Origin: DVEG01 sp964405435
GTDB lineage: Bacteria > Cyanobacteriota > Cyanobacteriia > Cyanobacteriales > Oscillatoriaceae
DNA: 64,000 nt
Direction: 5' to 3'
Assembly: GCA_964405435.1 (NCBI GenBank)
Contig: CAYOOD010000039.1
Coordinates: 1 to 64,000, forward strand
Positions within the stretch are counted from its first letter, which is position 1. Each line of letters opens with the position of its first letter. A program made the position numbers and the translations under genes. This document shows, piece by piece, positions 15,450 to 24,948 of the stretch. The notes beneath the pieces were generated by a model. The model was not told the origin of the DNA. It saw nothing but the letters and a program-made list of their open reading frames with translations, and did no database searches.

Positions 15450-17408
15450 TCAGATTTGCAACAAACCTTGTGGATTCACGGAAAAGAGCGATCGCCGCTG
15501 CAATCCCTCTCGGTGCAGAATCGCATTGGCTGCCAGCAAGCCGCTGCTGACAGCGCGTTCCATCAAGCCGCAAGGAAAGGGCATTTTTACCCAATCCCCG
15601 GCAAAGATTAAATTGGGAACGCTGCAGCACGTTTCCGGGCGCTCCGCATAACTCCCAGGTGGATAGCCGGAGAAATTTTTCTGATTGACTAATTCCCGGT
15701 GCAGCACCTTTGCTTCTTTGAGTTCGGGTACGATTTCGTACAATTCCTGCTCGAAGGTTGCCAGCAAAGTTTGCTGGGTGGGGAATTCTTTTTCTTTATA
15801 GCAGTAGGCGTGCAGTTCGACGACGCTGCCGCCGGTTTTTTGATTCCACTCGATAAATTGTTCTTGGATGCGGTGGTAAAGGGTGATGCTGTCGGTGAGC
15901 TTGTAGCCGGAGAGAGAAGTAAACCAGCTATGTTCCCACTCAAAATCGCGATCGAACCAGAAGCGGGCAACCGCAAACGGATCGGCGATCGCTAATTTTT
16001 CTACCCGTTCTTTTACCTGATTATTCACTTCCCCCGTCATCAAGGTAAAGAGGTGCTGCACTCCCGGCACGTCGGTTGCAATCACATAGTAATCTGCTGT
16101 AACAGTATCTTCTGCTTTCGGTGCCGTTACAGACGCCGCCAATTGCAGCTCTTCTTTCTCCCGTTGCAGCACTTTAAAACGCGGTAAATCCCGTTTTGCC
16201 GGCCCTTTTACGACTTTGCCCTCGGCGTCGAAAACGGCACCGTGACAGGGGCAGTGAAATTCGCCGTTGGCTTGCGGCTGAACGGTGCAGCCTTGGTGGG
16301 TGCAGGTGAGAGAAATGGCTTCTTTGCCACCAGATGCAGCAGCAAAAACGCGATCGCCCGCTCCGAAATATTCTTTTTCTCCCGGAGTTTCTCCCTCGGA
16401 GAGTAGGGGATTGCGTTTCACCCAAAAAGGAACAGAATTCCCCGCATTTCCGCGATAGTAACTGAGCGAATTAATCTGCCCGTCTTGCCAGCGAATATCG
16501 CTGACTGTGGCATCGGTGACGATCGTGCCGCCCGATCGCTCGATCGCCCGGGCGATGGGCTGCACCAGCGACGTGCCCATATCCTGCCGCGTGCCGTTAA
16601 AAGCCAGCCCTTCTGGATTGCCAAAAAAGTAAAAGTGGAAAAATTGCATTAATTCGCCAGCGCTGAGCACGTCGGGAGCATTCAAACTGGATTTAGCAAA
16701 GGGCAAGAAATATAAATCGTAGAGCCCTTGAGGGAAATCCTGCGCCACCCATTCGGCAACCGATATGTGGTCGAGGCGCTGGTAACTTTTCTGGGGGTGG
16801 AAGCCGGTAATCGCTCGGAAAACTTGCCAGTGGGCGGGTTTGGTGAGGTTGATTCCCCAGCGCAGGCGGTTGTCAGAGGCGATCGCCAAATCGGCGATAT
16901 TCCAGGGAAACGCCGAATGGCTGGGGCGAAATACCTCTGGCTGGTATTTGTTGTCCCGGAAAACCACAGAATAGAACTTTAAATCCAGGAAATTTTCCGC
17001 GATGCCCAGCTCAGCAACAATGCTTTTAAGGTTGTAATATTGGGGGAAAAAGCCGTGGAAACCATGTTCCATCATAAACGTTTCGCCGCCGACTTCGATC
17101 GGCCAACTGGCGATTTTTCCCCCCAATTGGGGCGATCGCTCCAGCAGCGTCACCTTGAAACCCCGCTGGCTGAGCTCGTAGGCACAAGCCAGCCCCGCCA
17201 ACCCCGCCCCAACCACCGCGACGCTCTGCGGGCGGCTCGTCACGCGCGGCAAATCTAGGGTATCCTGTTGAAAAACCGTTGGCTGGGGTTTTGCAAATCG
17301 GGAGTATCCCACAACTCCCGCCACAGCACCGACACCAAACATCTTTAATACGGCGCGTCGGGATACGGGTAGCGATTGCGCGTACTTCGACAAGTCACTC
17401 ATAAACAA
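15450..17408 (-). CDS. cruE: FAD desaturase with inserted Rieske domain, CruE/CrtU-like
   Basis: 652 residues. A twin-arginine motif (SRRAVLKMFG, Arg17-Arg18) followed by a hydrophobic stretch suggests Tat export or thylakoid-lumen targeting. The FAD-binding motif VVGAGLAG (66-73) opens an amine-oxidase/phytoene-desaturase fold. A Rieske module is inserted at about 340-420 with ligands Cys369, His371, Cys386 and His389 (CTHQGC...CPCH). The C terminus holds the second FAD contact, FAGDWVKMPFPCGLMERAVSSG. CrtU and CruE, which convert beta-carotene to aromatic carotenoids by desaturation and methyl shift, are the closest family I recognise. The downstream CruH-like oxygenase supports synechoxanthin-type synthesis. 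Start may also be the ATG at codon 3. The gene begins 20 bases from the divergent ABC exporter. Confidence 0.7.
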   Translation of the reverse strand: MFMSDLSKYAQSLPVSRRAVLKMFGVGAVAGVVGYSRFAKPQPTVFQQDTLDLPRVTSRPQSVAVVGAGLAGLACAYELSQRGFKVTLLERSPQLGGKIASWPIEVGGETFMMEHGFHGFFPQYYNLKSIVAELGIAENFLDLKFYSVVFRDNKYQPEVFRPSHSAFPWNIADLAIASDNRLRWGINLTKPAHWQVFRAITGFHPQKSYQRLDHISVAEWVAQDFPQGLYDLYFLPFAKSSLNAPDVLSAGELMQFFHFYFFGNPEGLAFNGTRQDMGTSLVQPIARAIERSGGTIVTDATVSDIRWQDGQINSLSYYRGNAGNSVPFWVKRNPLLSEGETPGEKEYFGAGDRVFAAASGGKEAISLTCTHQGCTVQPQANGEFHCPCHGAVFDAEGKVVKGPAKRDLPRFKVLQREKEELQLAASVTAPKAEDTVTADYYVIATDVPGVQHLFTLMTGEVNNQVKERVEKLAIADPFAVARFWFDRDFEWEHSWFTSLSGYKLTDSITLYHRIQEQFIEWNQKTGGSVVELHAYCYKEKEFPTQQTLLATFEQELYEIVPELKEAKVLHRELVNQKNFSGYPPGSYAERPETCCSVPNLIFAGDWVKMPFPCGLMERAVSSGLLAANAILHREGLQRRSLFSVNPQGLLQI

Positions 17409-17428
17409 CTCAACTCATTCCTCACACG

Positions 17429-18202
17429 ATGAAATATTGGCGCGAAACAATAGCAGTAGCACAACGCATTCTGATTGAATTGTTGCGGAGGCGACGCAGC
17501 CTTATTTTTTGGTGTATTTTTCCGGTTTCCATCCTTTTGCTAAATGGTTTTATTGTGGCAGAACGCACTCAACTGTCAATGGCGGATGCCTTTGAAAGTG
17601 CCGCGCCCTCCTCGCTGGTGGGTGCTGCCTTATTTTTTAGCTGTCTGGGGGGCTCAGTCGCCACTGTGGTTGCAGAGCGGGAGCAGCACACCCTCAAACG
17701 CCTGTTTGTCTCGCCCCTGAGCGGCACGTCGTACTTTTTGGGGATTTTCCTGGCTCACAGTTGCATCGGCATCGGTCAAACCCTCCTGGTGTATGCGATC
17801 GCGGCTTTTTGGAATGCCGAGTTTCACGGCTCGCTCCTCCTGGGAAGCGCGATTATTTTACTCAGTATAATTTCTTATGTGGGAGTGGGGTTTGTGCTGG
17901 GCACGCAACTGGCGCGGCGCACGGAGGATGTAAACGCCTTGGTGGCGGCGTTTGGGGTGCCCCTGTTGATTCTGGGGGGCGCGTTTTTGCCGACGTCCCT
18001 ATTTCCCGATACGCTTTTGGAGATTGCTAAATACAATCCCATCTACCACATGAATGAGGCGCTGCTGAAGGTTTCGGCAAATGGCGACGGGTTAGAAGAG
18101 ATTTCGTCGCACTTTTGGTTTTTGTGCGCGTTTGCTGTTTTGATGGTTGGGGCGGGATGGCTGTCTTACCGCCGCATGTTGAGCGTTGAAAGGAGTCTGT
18201 AA
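17429..18202 (+). CDS. ABC-2 type transporter permease
   Basis: 257 residues with about six hydrophobic segments, including FWCIFPVSILLLNGFI (27-42), a VGAALFFSCLGG helix and GVPLLILGGAFLPTSLFP, the typical ABC-2 reentrant signature. The cytoplasmic motif EREQHTLKRLFVSPLSG is standard for this family. Its ATPase partner begins 4 bases after its stop. Only 20 bases separate it from the divergent desaturase gene, so the promoters overlap and the two units are probably co-controlled. The cargo is unknown; given its neighbours it may be a lipid-like or carotenoid-related molecule. Confidence 0.88.
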   Translation: MKYWRETIAVAQRILIELLRRRRSLIFWCIFPVSILLLNGFIVAERTQLSMADAFESAAPSSLVGAALFFSCLGGSVATVVAEREQHTLKRLFVSPLSGTSYFLGIFLAHSCIGIGQTLLVYAIAAFWNAEFHGSLLLGSAIILLSIISYVGVGFVLGTQLARRTEDVNALVAAFGVPLLILGGAFLPTSLFPDTLLEIAKYNPIYHMNEALLKVSANGDGLEEISSHFWFLCAFAVLMVGAGWLSYRRMLSVERSL

Positions 18203-18206
18203 TCCC

Positions 18207-19109
18207 GTGCTGACAATTGAGAATTTGCGGAAATCTTACGGAAAGCGAGCCGTTTTGCAGGATTTGACGCTGCACGTCCAGCCGGGAGAAATTTACGGGT
18301 TGTTGGGGCCAAATGGAGCCGGGAAAACGACGACAATTAATATTCTCTGCAATTTGTTGAAGGCTGATAGTGGGTCGATCGCAATTAACGGTCTGCCGAT
18401 TTCGGAGGCGACTAAAACTTTAATTGGCATTGCGCCGCAGGAAAATTTGCTGTATAAAACGCTTTCTTGTGGAGAAAATTTGGATTTTTATGCTAAAATA
18501 TACGGCGTTTCGGGGAAGGAACGGCGGTATCGAATAGAGAGCTGTTTGGCGGCGGTGAATTTAGGCGATCGCGCCAAAAGTCCGGTGGAAACTCTCAGCG
18601 GCGGGATGCAGCGCAGGTTAAATATCGCCGTGGCGCTGATACACAATCCCAAGTTAGTGATTTTAGACGAACCGACAACGGGTTTGGATATCGAGGCGCG
18701 GTACGAAATTTGGGAGTTAATCCGCAAGCTGAAAAGTAAGGGAATTTCGATATTGCTGACGACGCACTTATTAGATGAAGCGGAACGCCTGTGCGATCGC
18801 ATCGGCATTCTCAAAGGCGGGCGCGTCGTGGCAGAGGGGAGTTTGGAAGAACTCAGAGCCGCGATTCCCGCCAAAGAAATCGCGATCGTGCAGACGCCCC
18901 AAGAGCAGCGCGCGATCGCCCGGGCGCGAGAACACGGTTTCGCGGTTCGGCGCTACGGTTCGGATTTGGCTTTTTGGCTGCCGGAGATGTTTGAATTGAA
19001 AGAAATCCTCGAAAAATTTGAGGGAATTCCAATGGATTCGCTGGCGCGCACTCCCGTGCGCTTGGAGCATATTTATGTAGAGTTGACGCAGGGAACCTCT
19101 AGCCCTTAA
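18207..19109 (+). CDS. ABC transporter ATP-binding protein
   Basis: 300 residues from a GTG at 18207. Walker A is GPNGAGKTT (about 36-44), the signature is LSGGMQRR, Walker B is LVILDEPTTGLD, and the His-switch is TTHLLDEAERL. The C-terminal 75 residues form the extension seen in ABC-2 exporters (DrrA/CcmA type). AAGGAG at 18190-18195 lies 11 bases upstream of the GTG; an in-frame ATG at 18186 inside the permease is the alternative. It works with the permease just upstream to export an unknown substrate. Confidence 0.9.
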   Translation: MLTIENLRKSYGKRAVLQDLTLHVQPGEIYGLLGPNGAGKTTTINILCNLLKADSGSIAINGLPISEATKTLIGIAPQENLLYKTLSCGENLDFYAKIYGVSGKERRYRIESCLAAVNLGDRAKSPVETLSGGMQRRLNIAVALIHNPKLVILDEPTTGLDIEARYEIWELIRKLKSKGISILLTTHLLDEAERLCDRIGILKGGRVVAEGSLEELRAAIPAKEIAIVQTPQEQRAIARAREHGFAVRRYGSDLAFWLPEMFELKEILEKFEGIPMDSLARTPVRLEHIYVELTQGTSSP

Positions 19110-19165
19110 AAGAGGAGGGGGCTCGACGAGGGGGCAGGGGAAGAAATGAATTTTTTTCTCCTCGC

Positions 19166-22100
19166 CTATTTTTGTTTGAGTACCAGCAACGTAATGTCAT
19201 CGTAGAGTTTTTGTTCGCCAATGTGCTGCCGCACCGAAGCGATCGCAGCCTGATTGATTTCCGCAGCCGATCGCTGCCAGTTGTCGAAGAGGACTTCTAG
19301 CAGGCGATCGAGACCGTATTGCACCCCGTTGATATCTTCAGCTTCCGTAATTCCATCCGTATAGAGTACCAACCCATCTCCCGCATTCAAAGACATCTGA
19401 TATTCAGCCACGAAACCGACAATTTCCGAATCTAGCCCGATTGGAAAGCCCAGATCGATCGTATCAATGAGTTCCACGCTGCCCCCAGCACGCACCACGA
19501 TTACCTGTTCGTGTTGCCCGCTCAAGCGGAGCTTGCCCTCACAGTAATTAATCAATAAAAGCGTGAGATTTTTATCGGAATTCATCCGCTGCACGTTGCC
19601 GTAAATCGTTTGGTTGATAGCTTGAAGATATTTAGCCAGTTCGGTTTCGTTGTTTGACAGCATCGTTCTCACAGCCGTCTGCACCATCAGCATCAAGACG
19701 CCACTCTCTAACCCGTGCCCCGTCACGTCGCCGATCGCAATTTTTACCTTTCCCTCGTGTTGCAGTACGTCGTAGTAATCGCCGCCCACTTCGTCAGCCG
19801 GTTCCATAAACCCGGCAATCTCTAACCCCGGAATTTGATTCAATTCCGACTGCTTCGGCAGCAGCATCAGTTGCAGTCGCCGCGCCACGTCGAGTTCAGC
19901 GCTCATGCGGATATTTTCAGCTTTCAGCCGCCCGTTGAGGAGGGTAATTTCCCGGTTGGCGGCGGCGAGTTGAGCGGTGCGCTCCTCGACTTTTGCTTCG
20001 AGAGTGCGGTAGAGCAGGGCATTTTCGATTGAGATGGCTGCCTGAGAAGAGATGATGTTCAAAACTTCCAAGCGATCGGACGTAAAAGCCCCCGCTGTCA
20101 GGTTATTTTCCAGGTAAAGAATGCCGATTAGCTTGCCTTGATTTTGAATCGGGGTACACAAAATTGATTTGGGTTGGTGGTGGATAATGTAGGGATCGGC
20201 AGCAAAGAGCAGGGGCAAGCCTTGCGCCTGTCTGGTATCGTCAATGACTAGGATTTCTCGCGTGCGCGAGACATAGTTAATGAGGCTGAGGGGAAGCTGC
20301 TCGGAGTCAGAAAGGGTGCTAAAATGCAGGTTGCAAGTCTTACTACTGACACAGTAAGCCGCGAGCACCCAGGCATCTCCCTGTTGCAAAATCATCGCGC
20401 CTTTTTCGGCTGCTGCATTTTCGATCGCCACTTCCATCAAAGTTGAGAGCAAGCGATCGAAGATTATTTCCCCAGAAAGCGCGTGCGATGCTTTGATTAC
20501 AGTTGCCAAATCGAGCGCTGCCGAAGTGCCCGTACTGGAAGAAGTGGCGGTTTGCGTCTTGGTGCGGGAGAGGGTTTCTCCGATGCCTTTGCTCCTCGTC
20601 TGATTCAGGATAGCAGCGAGTAATTCGGGATAGCGTTTTTCTAAATCTGCAACTTTTGCTAAAGCGCCCCAGCGCGTATAACAGTAGTAGGCATCAGTGA
20701 GGTAGACGCGGGCAATTTTCTCTTTGCCCCAGTCGAGGTAGAATTTGGCAGCCAGTTCGTTTGCGATCGCTTCTTCATTGAGATATTGGTTTTCTCTGGC
20801 TCCTGCGATCGCGCGATCGTAGCAATCCATCGCCTCCACGTTTTCGCCCAGCACCCGACACAGTTCTGCTTCTACCAGTTCAAATTTGTGGCGGTGATTC
20901 GCAGGAGAATGCTGCGCCCATTTTTCCATTTTCTGTTGATTTGCTCTCACCTTTTCTAGACAATTTTCTTTTTCTGTATCGTCCAAATTAGGGAGGTTCC
21001 CCAGCCGCGACAGCGACTCATAAAAACAGCAGACAGGGATGGAAAACATCGCCGTTGCGCTGTTCGCGTATTGAGCGGCTATATTCGCCTGCGCGATCGC
21101 CCCTTCTAAATCATTGAAAATATAGTGCAGAATTAACTTATTTAAATAAAAATGATAAGCCCCCAATCCGTCATTCGCTTCCAGAAAAATCGGCAGTGCT
21201 TCCTCCTCACTATAGACATCACCCGTCAAACAGCAGGGATTTGCAGATTGAGACATCAAGTTCAAAATTGCCTGATGAAACTGTTGCAGATAACTCAAAC
21301 TTCTTTTTTGTTTCAGTTGAGCCAGGAGCGCGCTGTAGTCAGCTATTTCGCTTTCCAGCTCTGCAAGTTCCATCCCGCAAAAATACGCATATATAGATTT
21401 AAAATATGTCGCATAGCCTACATGATCGATATCTCCAATCTCTAGAGCATTTTTATAAGCCTCTCGCAAAAGGAATAAACTTTCTCTGACTGAGTTGTTC
21501 CAGTGTTCGGTAAAAGCGGCAACCTTAACCATTGTTCTAGTCTTTAAATCTTTAGCTTTGAAGAAGTCCAGCAGATCCAAAGCTAGCTTGCCAAATTTAT
21601 AACCGGAATCAATCTCTTGTAGAAGTCCAATTGAAATAATTCCATAATCTGCATAACCACAAGCAGATAAGGGAGCATTGCCATATTGTATCGATAAAAT
21701 GACTTGTTCAAAAGCCAGCATCATAAATAGATTTGGAGCGGCAACATAGCTACTAATAACCAACCGCGAACCGAGCCTTAGAGCCCCTAGACTGTAGGCA
21801 TTTGTCATGGCGGGTAGGGCAATTAAATCTTCTATGTTCTTGCCTGAAAAATAAGCTTTTGTTTGCTCCAGCCCCCTCTCGATATCTGAGGGACTCGGCG
21901 AATCAGGCAAGCTGAATCCCAATAAATTCAGCGCCTCTAGCCCGATTTGAATAGCTTTTTTGAGGTTGCCCTGAACGTCATAGGATATAATTTTTATATC
22001 ATAAACTTTCACTTTCTCTAGAATCGTTTTGGCTTGCTGCAGCACGACGGACGTAAATTGTTCCATCCTCTCCCATTCGCCGCACAAAAATGACACCTCT

Positions 22101-24520
22101 GCCGCTTCTTCATGCAGAGCAAAGGTTAAGTCATAAAGGGTTTCCCAGCTAGAATCTGCTAAGAGTTCCATCCCGGCGTTTAAATACTTGAGCGCCGCAG
22201 CATAAGCCGTAGAAGCCTTGGCTTTCCGTGCCGCGATTAAATTCAGCCGAGCGAGTTCATCTCGTTCGGCTTGACGCGCGATCGACTCTCCCCCCATATT
22301 CAATTGGTTGACAATCTCGAAAATTTTCTCTTCCCGTTCCTCTGGGGAAGTATTGGTTAACAACAATTGTCCGATTTTCAGGTGAGTGGCTTGTTTCCGA
22401 TCTTCAGGAATTAGGAAATAGGCGGCTTGCTGCACGCGATCGTGTAAAAATTTATACGAAACCGATAAATCTGCCGATCGCACCTCCTTAACGGATGCTG
22501 GAGCGATCGCGTCTGATTCCTGAAAAAGTTTGTAAACTTCACTAATAGGCAGCACGAGCCCTTCTTGCAACGCTCTCCACAGAGCGACTGCCGTTTCGGC
22601 TTCAGACTTTTCCGAGACGATCGCGAGGGTTGCCAAGTCAAACTGGTTGCCAATGCAGGCAGCCAGTTTCAAAACATTCTGGGTATTTTCCGGCAACTTT
22701 TTCAACTGAACCGCCATAAACTCGACTACATCGTCGCTCGCAGAGAGGGCTGTAACTCCGGCAATGTCGCACTGCCAGTAGCCGCGATCGAAGTCGTAGG
22801 AAATCAGCCTTTCTTGATGCAAATATTTGAGAAATTGAGCTGTAAAAAATGGGTTGCCCTGGGTTTTAGCAATCACCAGTTCTGTTAGAGGCAGTGCCCG
22901 AACGGGGGGACAGCTCAGGGTATCGGCAATCAGGAGATTCAGGGAGGACTTATCGAGAGGAGCCAGGGTAATTTGACTGACACTTGCCTCGGCTTTGCGA
23001 ATTTCCTCCAACGTCAGCATCAGGGGATGTGCGATCGCGACTTCATTATCCCGATACGCTCCTATCAGCAGCAGATAGCCTGTATCCGTTTCGCTCATTA
23101 ATAATTGAATCAATTTCAGAGAGGCGGGATCTGCCCACTGCAAATCATCGGCAAAAATTACGAGAGGATGTTCTTTTCTAGTAAAAACTCGGATGAACTT
23201 TCCAAACAACAAATTAAACCGATTTTGGGCGGCGCTCCCTTCCAGTTCTGGCACTGGCGGCTGCTCTCCGAGCAGGAGTTCTAGTTCGGGAATCACCTCA
23301 ATAATGACTCGCGCATTTTCGCCCAAAGCTTCCAGTATTTCTGCTTTCCACGCTTGCAGCGCCTCAGCCGTTTCAGTCAGAAGTTGCTGGATGAGATTCT
23401 GGAAGGCTTGCACGAATGCTGAAAAGGGAATATTGCGCTTGAACTGGTCAAATTTTCCGGCAATAAAGTAACCCCTTTGCCGGACAATTGGCTTGTGAAC
23501 TTCATTGACTACAGCGGTTTTGCCAATCCCAGAAAAGCCAGCAACCAACATGATTTCTGTGGTGCCGTGACTGACGCGGTTGAAGGCTTCTAAGAGAGCG
23601 GAAACCTCGCTTTCTCGCCCGTAAAGTTTTTCCGGGATTGCAAAGCGATCGGAAATATCTCGCTCTCCTAAAATCAACAAATTTAGGGGGCTTTTAGACT
23701 GCCATTTCTGCCAGCAGATTTCCAAATCGTGGCGCAATCCCAAGGCGCTCTGATACCGTTCTTCAGCAGTTTTTGCCATCAACTTGACGGTGATGTCATT
23801 CAGCAAAAGGGGAAGGGTGGGTACGAGTTCGATTGGAGGCGTTGGCTGGCGGGCAATGTGGCAGTAAACTAATTCCATCGGATCGCTAGACTGAAAGGGG
23901 AGTTGCCCGGTTAGCAGTTCGTAGAATGTCACCCCCAAGGAGTAGAAATCGGTGCGGTAGTCGATGCCGCGATTCATCCGCCCTGTTTGTTCGGGGGACA
24001 TGTACGCGAGGGTTCCTTCCAGCACGTTTGGGTTCTGGAGAATCTGGGTTTCTCTGGGCAAGAGAGTAGCGATGCTGAAATCAGTGAGCTTGACTTGCTT
24101 GGTGTGGGGATTGATGAGGATATTTTCGGGCTTGATATCTTTGTGAATTACTCGGTGGCGGTAGAGCCCTTCGAGGATGCGAGCGATCGCGATCGCGATA
24201 TTGAAAAATTCACCAACCCTCAGAGGCTGGTTGGCTCGGTAGTCGTGCAGGGAGATGCCGCCAAAATCTTCCATCACCAGCGCCAATCCATTGCGGTAAT
24301 TTTCCAGGCTGTAAGGTTGGACGATCCCTGAAAAATCGAGATTTTTAGCGATCGCGTACTGATTGCGGAACTGGATTAGTTCGCTGAAAGTCGGATATTC
24401 AGAGTTCAGTATTTTGATGGCAACCGGTTTTCCGTCACAGGAGCGCCGCCCTCGATAAACGAGGGTTCTAGAACCATCATAGATTTTAGCGAGAATTTGA
24501 TAGCCGGGAATCGCGATCAT
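19166..24520 (-). CDS. Giant kinase-ATPase-GAF-PP2C signalling protein
   Basis: 1784 residues. Order: a Ser/Thr kinase domain (about 6-270; Lys36, HKDIKPEN with Asp128, DFS instead of DFG at 147-149); an AAA/STAND ATPase (about 290-650; Walker A GFSGIGKT, Walker B LVIFADDLQWAD); a long TPR-like helical region (about 650-1280); a GAF domain (about 1340-1500); a coiled coil; and a C-terminal SpoIIE/PP2C-type phosphatase (GGDYYDV, GDVTGHGLESG, LVLYTDGITEA). Kinase-ATPase-GAF proteins of this kind usually end in a histidine kinase in cyanobacteria (HstK type); here a phosphatase takes that place. Presumably it integrates a ligand signal through GAF and the ATPase. It is a monocistronic gene convergent with the ABC exporter. 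Confidence 0.9.
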   Translation of the reverse strand: MIAIPGYQILAKIYDGSRTLVYRGRRSCDGKPVAIKILNSEYPTFSELIQFRNQYAIAKNLDFSGIVQPYSLENYRNGLALVMEDFGGISLHDYRANQPLRVGEFFNIAIAIARILEGLYRHRVIHKDIKPENILINPHTKQVKLTDFSIATLLPRETQILQNPNVLEGTLAYMSPEQTGRMNRGIDYRTDFYSLGVTFYELLTGQLPFQSSDPMELVYCHIARQPTPPIELVPTLPLLLNDITVKLMAKTAEERYQSALGLRHDLEICWQKWQSKSPLNLLILGERDISDRFAIPEKLYGRESEVSALLEAFNRVSHGTTEIMLVAGFSGIGKTAVVNEVHKPIVRQRGYFIAGKFDQFKRNIPFSAFVQAFQNLIQQLLTETAEALQAWKAEILEALGENARVIIEVIPELELLLGEQPPVPELEGSAAQNRFNLLFGKFIRVFTRKEHPLVIFADDLQWADPASLKLIQLLMSETDTGYLLLIGAYRDNEVAIAHPLMLTLEEIRKAEASVSQITLAPLDKSSLNLLIADTLSCPPVRALPLTELVIAKTQGNPFFTAQFLKYLHQERLISYDFDRGYWQCDIAGVTALSASDDVVEFMAVQLKKLPENTQNVLKLAACIGNQFDLATLAIVSEKSEAETAVALWRALQEGLVLPISEVYKLFQESDAIAPASVKEVRSADLSVSYKFLHDRVQQAAYFLIPEDRKQATHLKIGQLLLTNTSPEEREEKIFEIVNQLNMGGESIARQAERDELARLNLIAARKAKASTAYAAALKYLNAGMELLADSSWETLYDLTFALHEEAAEVSFLCGEWERMEQFTSVVLQQAKTILEKVKVYDIKIISYDVQGNLKKAIQIGLEALNLLGFSLPDSPSPSDIERGLEQTKAYFSGKNIEDLIALPAMTNAYSLGALRLGSRLVISSYVAAPNLFMMLAFEQVILSIQYGNAPLSACGYADYGIISIGLLQEIDSGYKFGKLALDLLDFFKAKDLKTRTMVKVAAFTEHWNNSVRESLFLLREAYKNALEIGDIDHVGYATYFKSIYAYFCGMELAELESEIADYSALLAQLKQKRSLSYLQQFHQAILNLMSQSANPCCLTGDVYSEEEALPIFLEANDGLGAYHFYLNKLILHYIFNDLEGAIAQANIAAQYANSATAMFSIPVCCFYESLSRLGNLPNLDDTEKENCLEKVRANQQKMEKWAQHSPANHRHKFELVEAELCRVLGENVEAMDCYDRAIAGARENQYLNEEAIANELAAKFYLDWGKEKIARVYLTDAYYCYTRWGALAKVADLEKRYPELLAAILNQTRSKGIGETLSRTKTQTATSSSTGTSAALDLATVIKASHALSGEIIFDRLLSTLMEVAIENAAAEKGAMILQQGDAWVLAAYCVSSKTCNLHFSTLSDSEQLPLSLINYVSRTREILVIDDTRQAQGLPLLFAADPYIIHHQPKSILCTPIQNQGKLIGILYLENNLTAGAFTSDRLEVLNIISSQAAISIENALLYRTLEAKVEERTAQLAAANREITLLNGRLKAENIRMSAELDVARRLQLMLLPKQSELNQIPGLEIAGFMEPADEVGGDYYDVLQHEGKVKIAIGDVTGHGLESGVLMLMVQTAVRTMLSNNETELAKYLQAINQTIYGNVQRMNSDKNLTLLLINYCEGKLRLSGQHEQVIVVRAGGSVELIDTIDLGFPIGLDSEIVGFVAEYQMSLNAGDGLVLYTDGITEAEDINGVQYGLDRLLEVLFDNWQRSAAEINQAAIASVRQHIGEQKLYDDITLLVLKQK

Positions 24521-24948
24521 TGTTACAAGCTCCTGCGACGGGGTTGCTCGCTCAACCAGTTTAGCGCAGTTCCGCAGTATAGCCGTTGTCGAGGACTGGA
24601 TTAGAGATTAATTTTTATTAAGCTATCTAGCAGAATCTACGGAATTGAAATCTAATAATAACCCCGGCAATTTACCGAGCTAAAAGAAGAAATCAACAAC
24701 CAATAATTTGCGGGGAGTGACATGAGGGGACGCGGTAGGAGCGGGTCATACCAAATACTTTTCGGCTGTGCCGAAAATAGCTACAAACCCGCCCTCCTAC
24801 CCAAACAATGCAGGGAAGCAATCTAGTTTAGAGTTGAGAATTGAGAAGTTAGATGTGACAAAAAAGAAGTGCCGACTGTCCTAAGAGCCGACTGCGATCT
24901 CAGCCGTGACGGGTGGAAAGCGATCGCCAGGACTCGCCACAACTGGAG
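24521..24948. other. Intergenic region upstream of the giant kinase
   Basis: 428 bp between the start of the giant kinase and the end of the STAND gene, both on the minus strand. It should carry the kinase promoter. I see AT-rich sequence at 24600-24680 and no gene or strong repeat. Confidence 0.4.

Noticed and set aside
15373..15630. Upstream extension of the methyltransferase (open frame to 15630)
   Set aside because: It runs through a dispersed hairpin repeat and the 3' end of the desaturase; GGAGG before the GTG at 15372 gives a better start.
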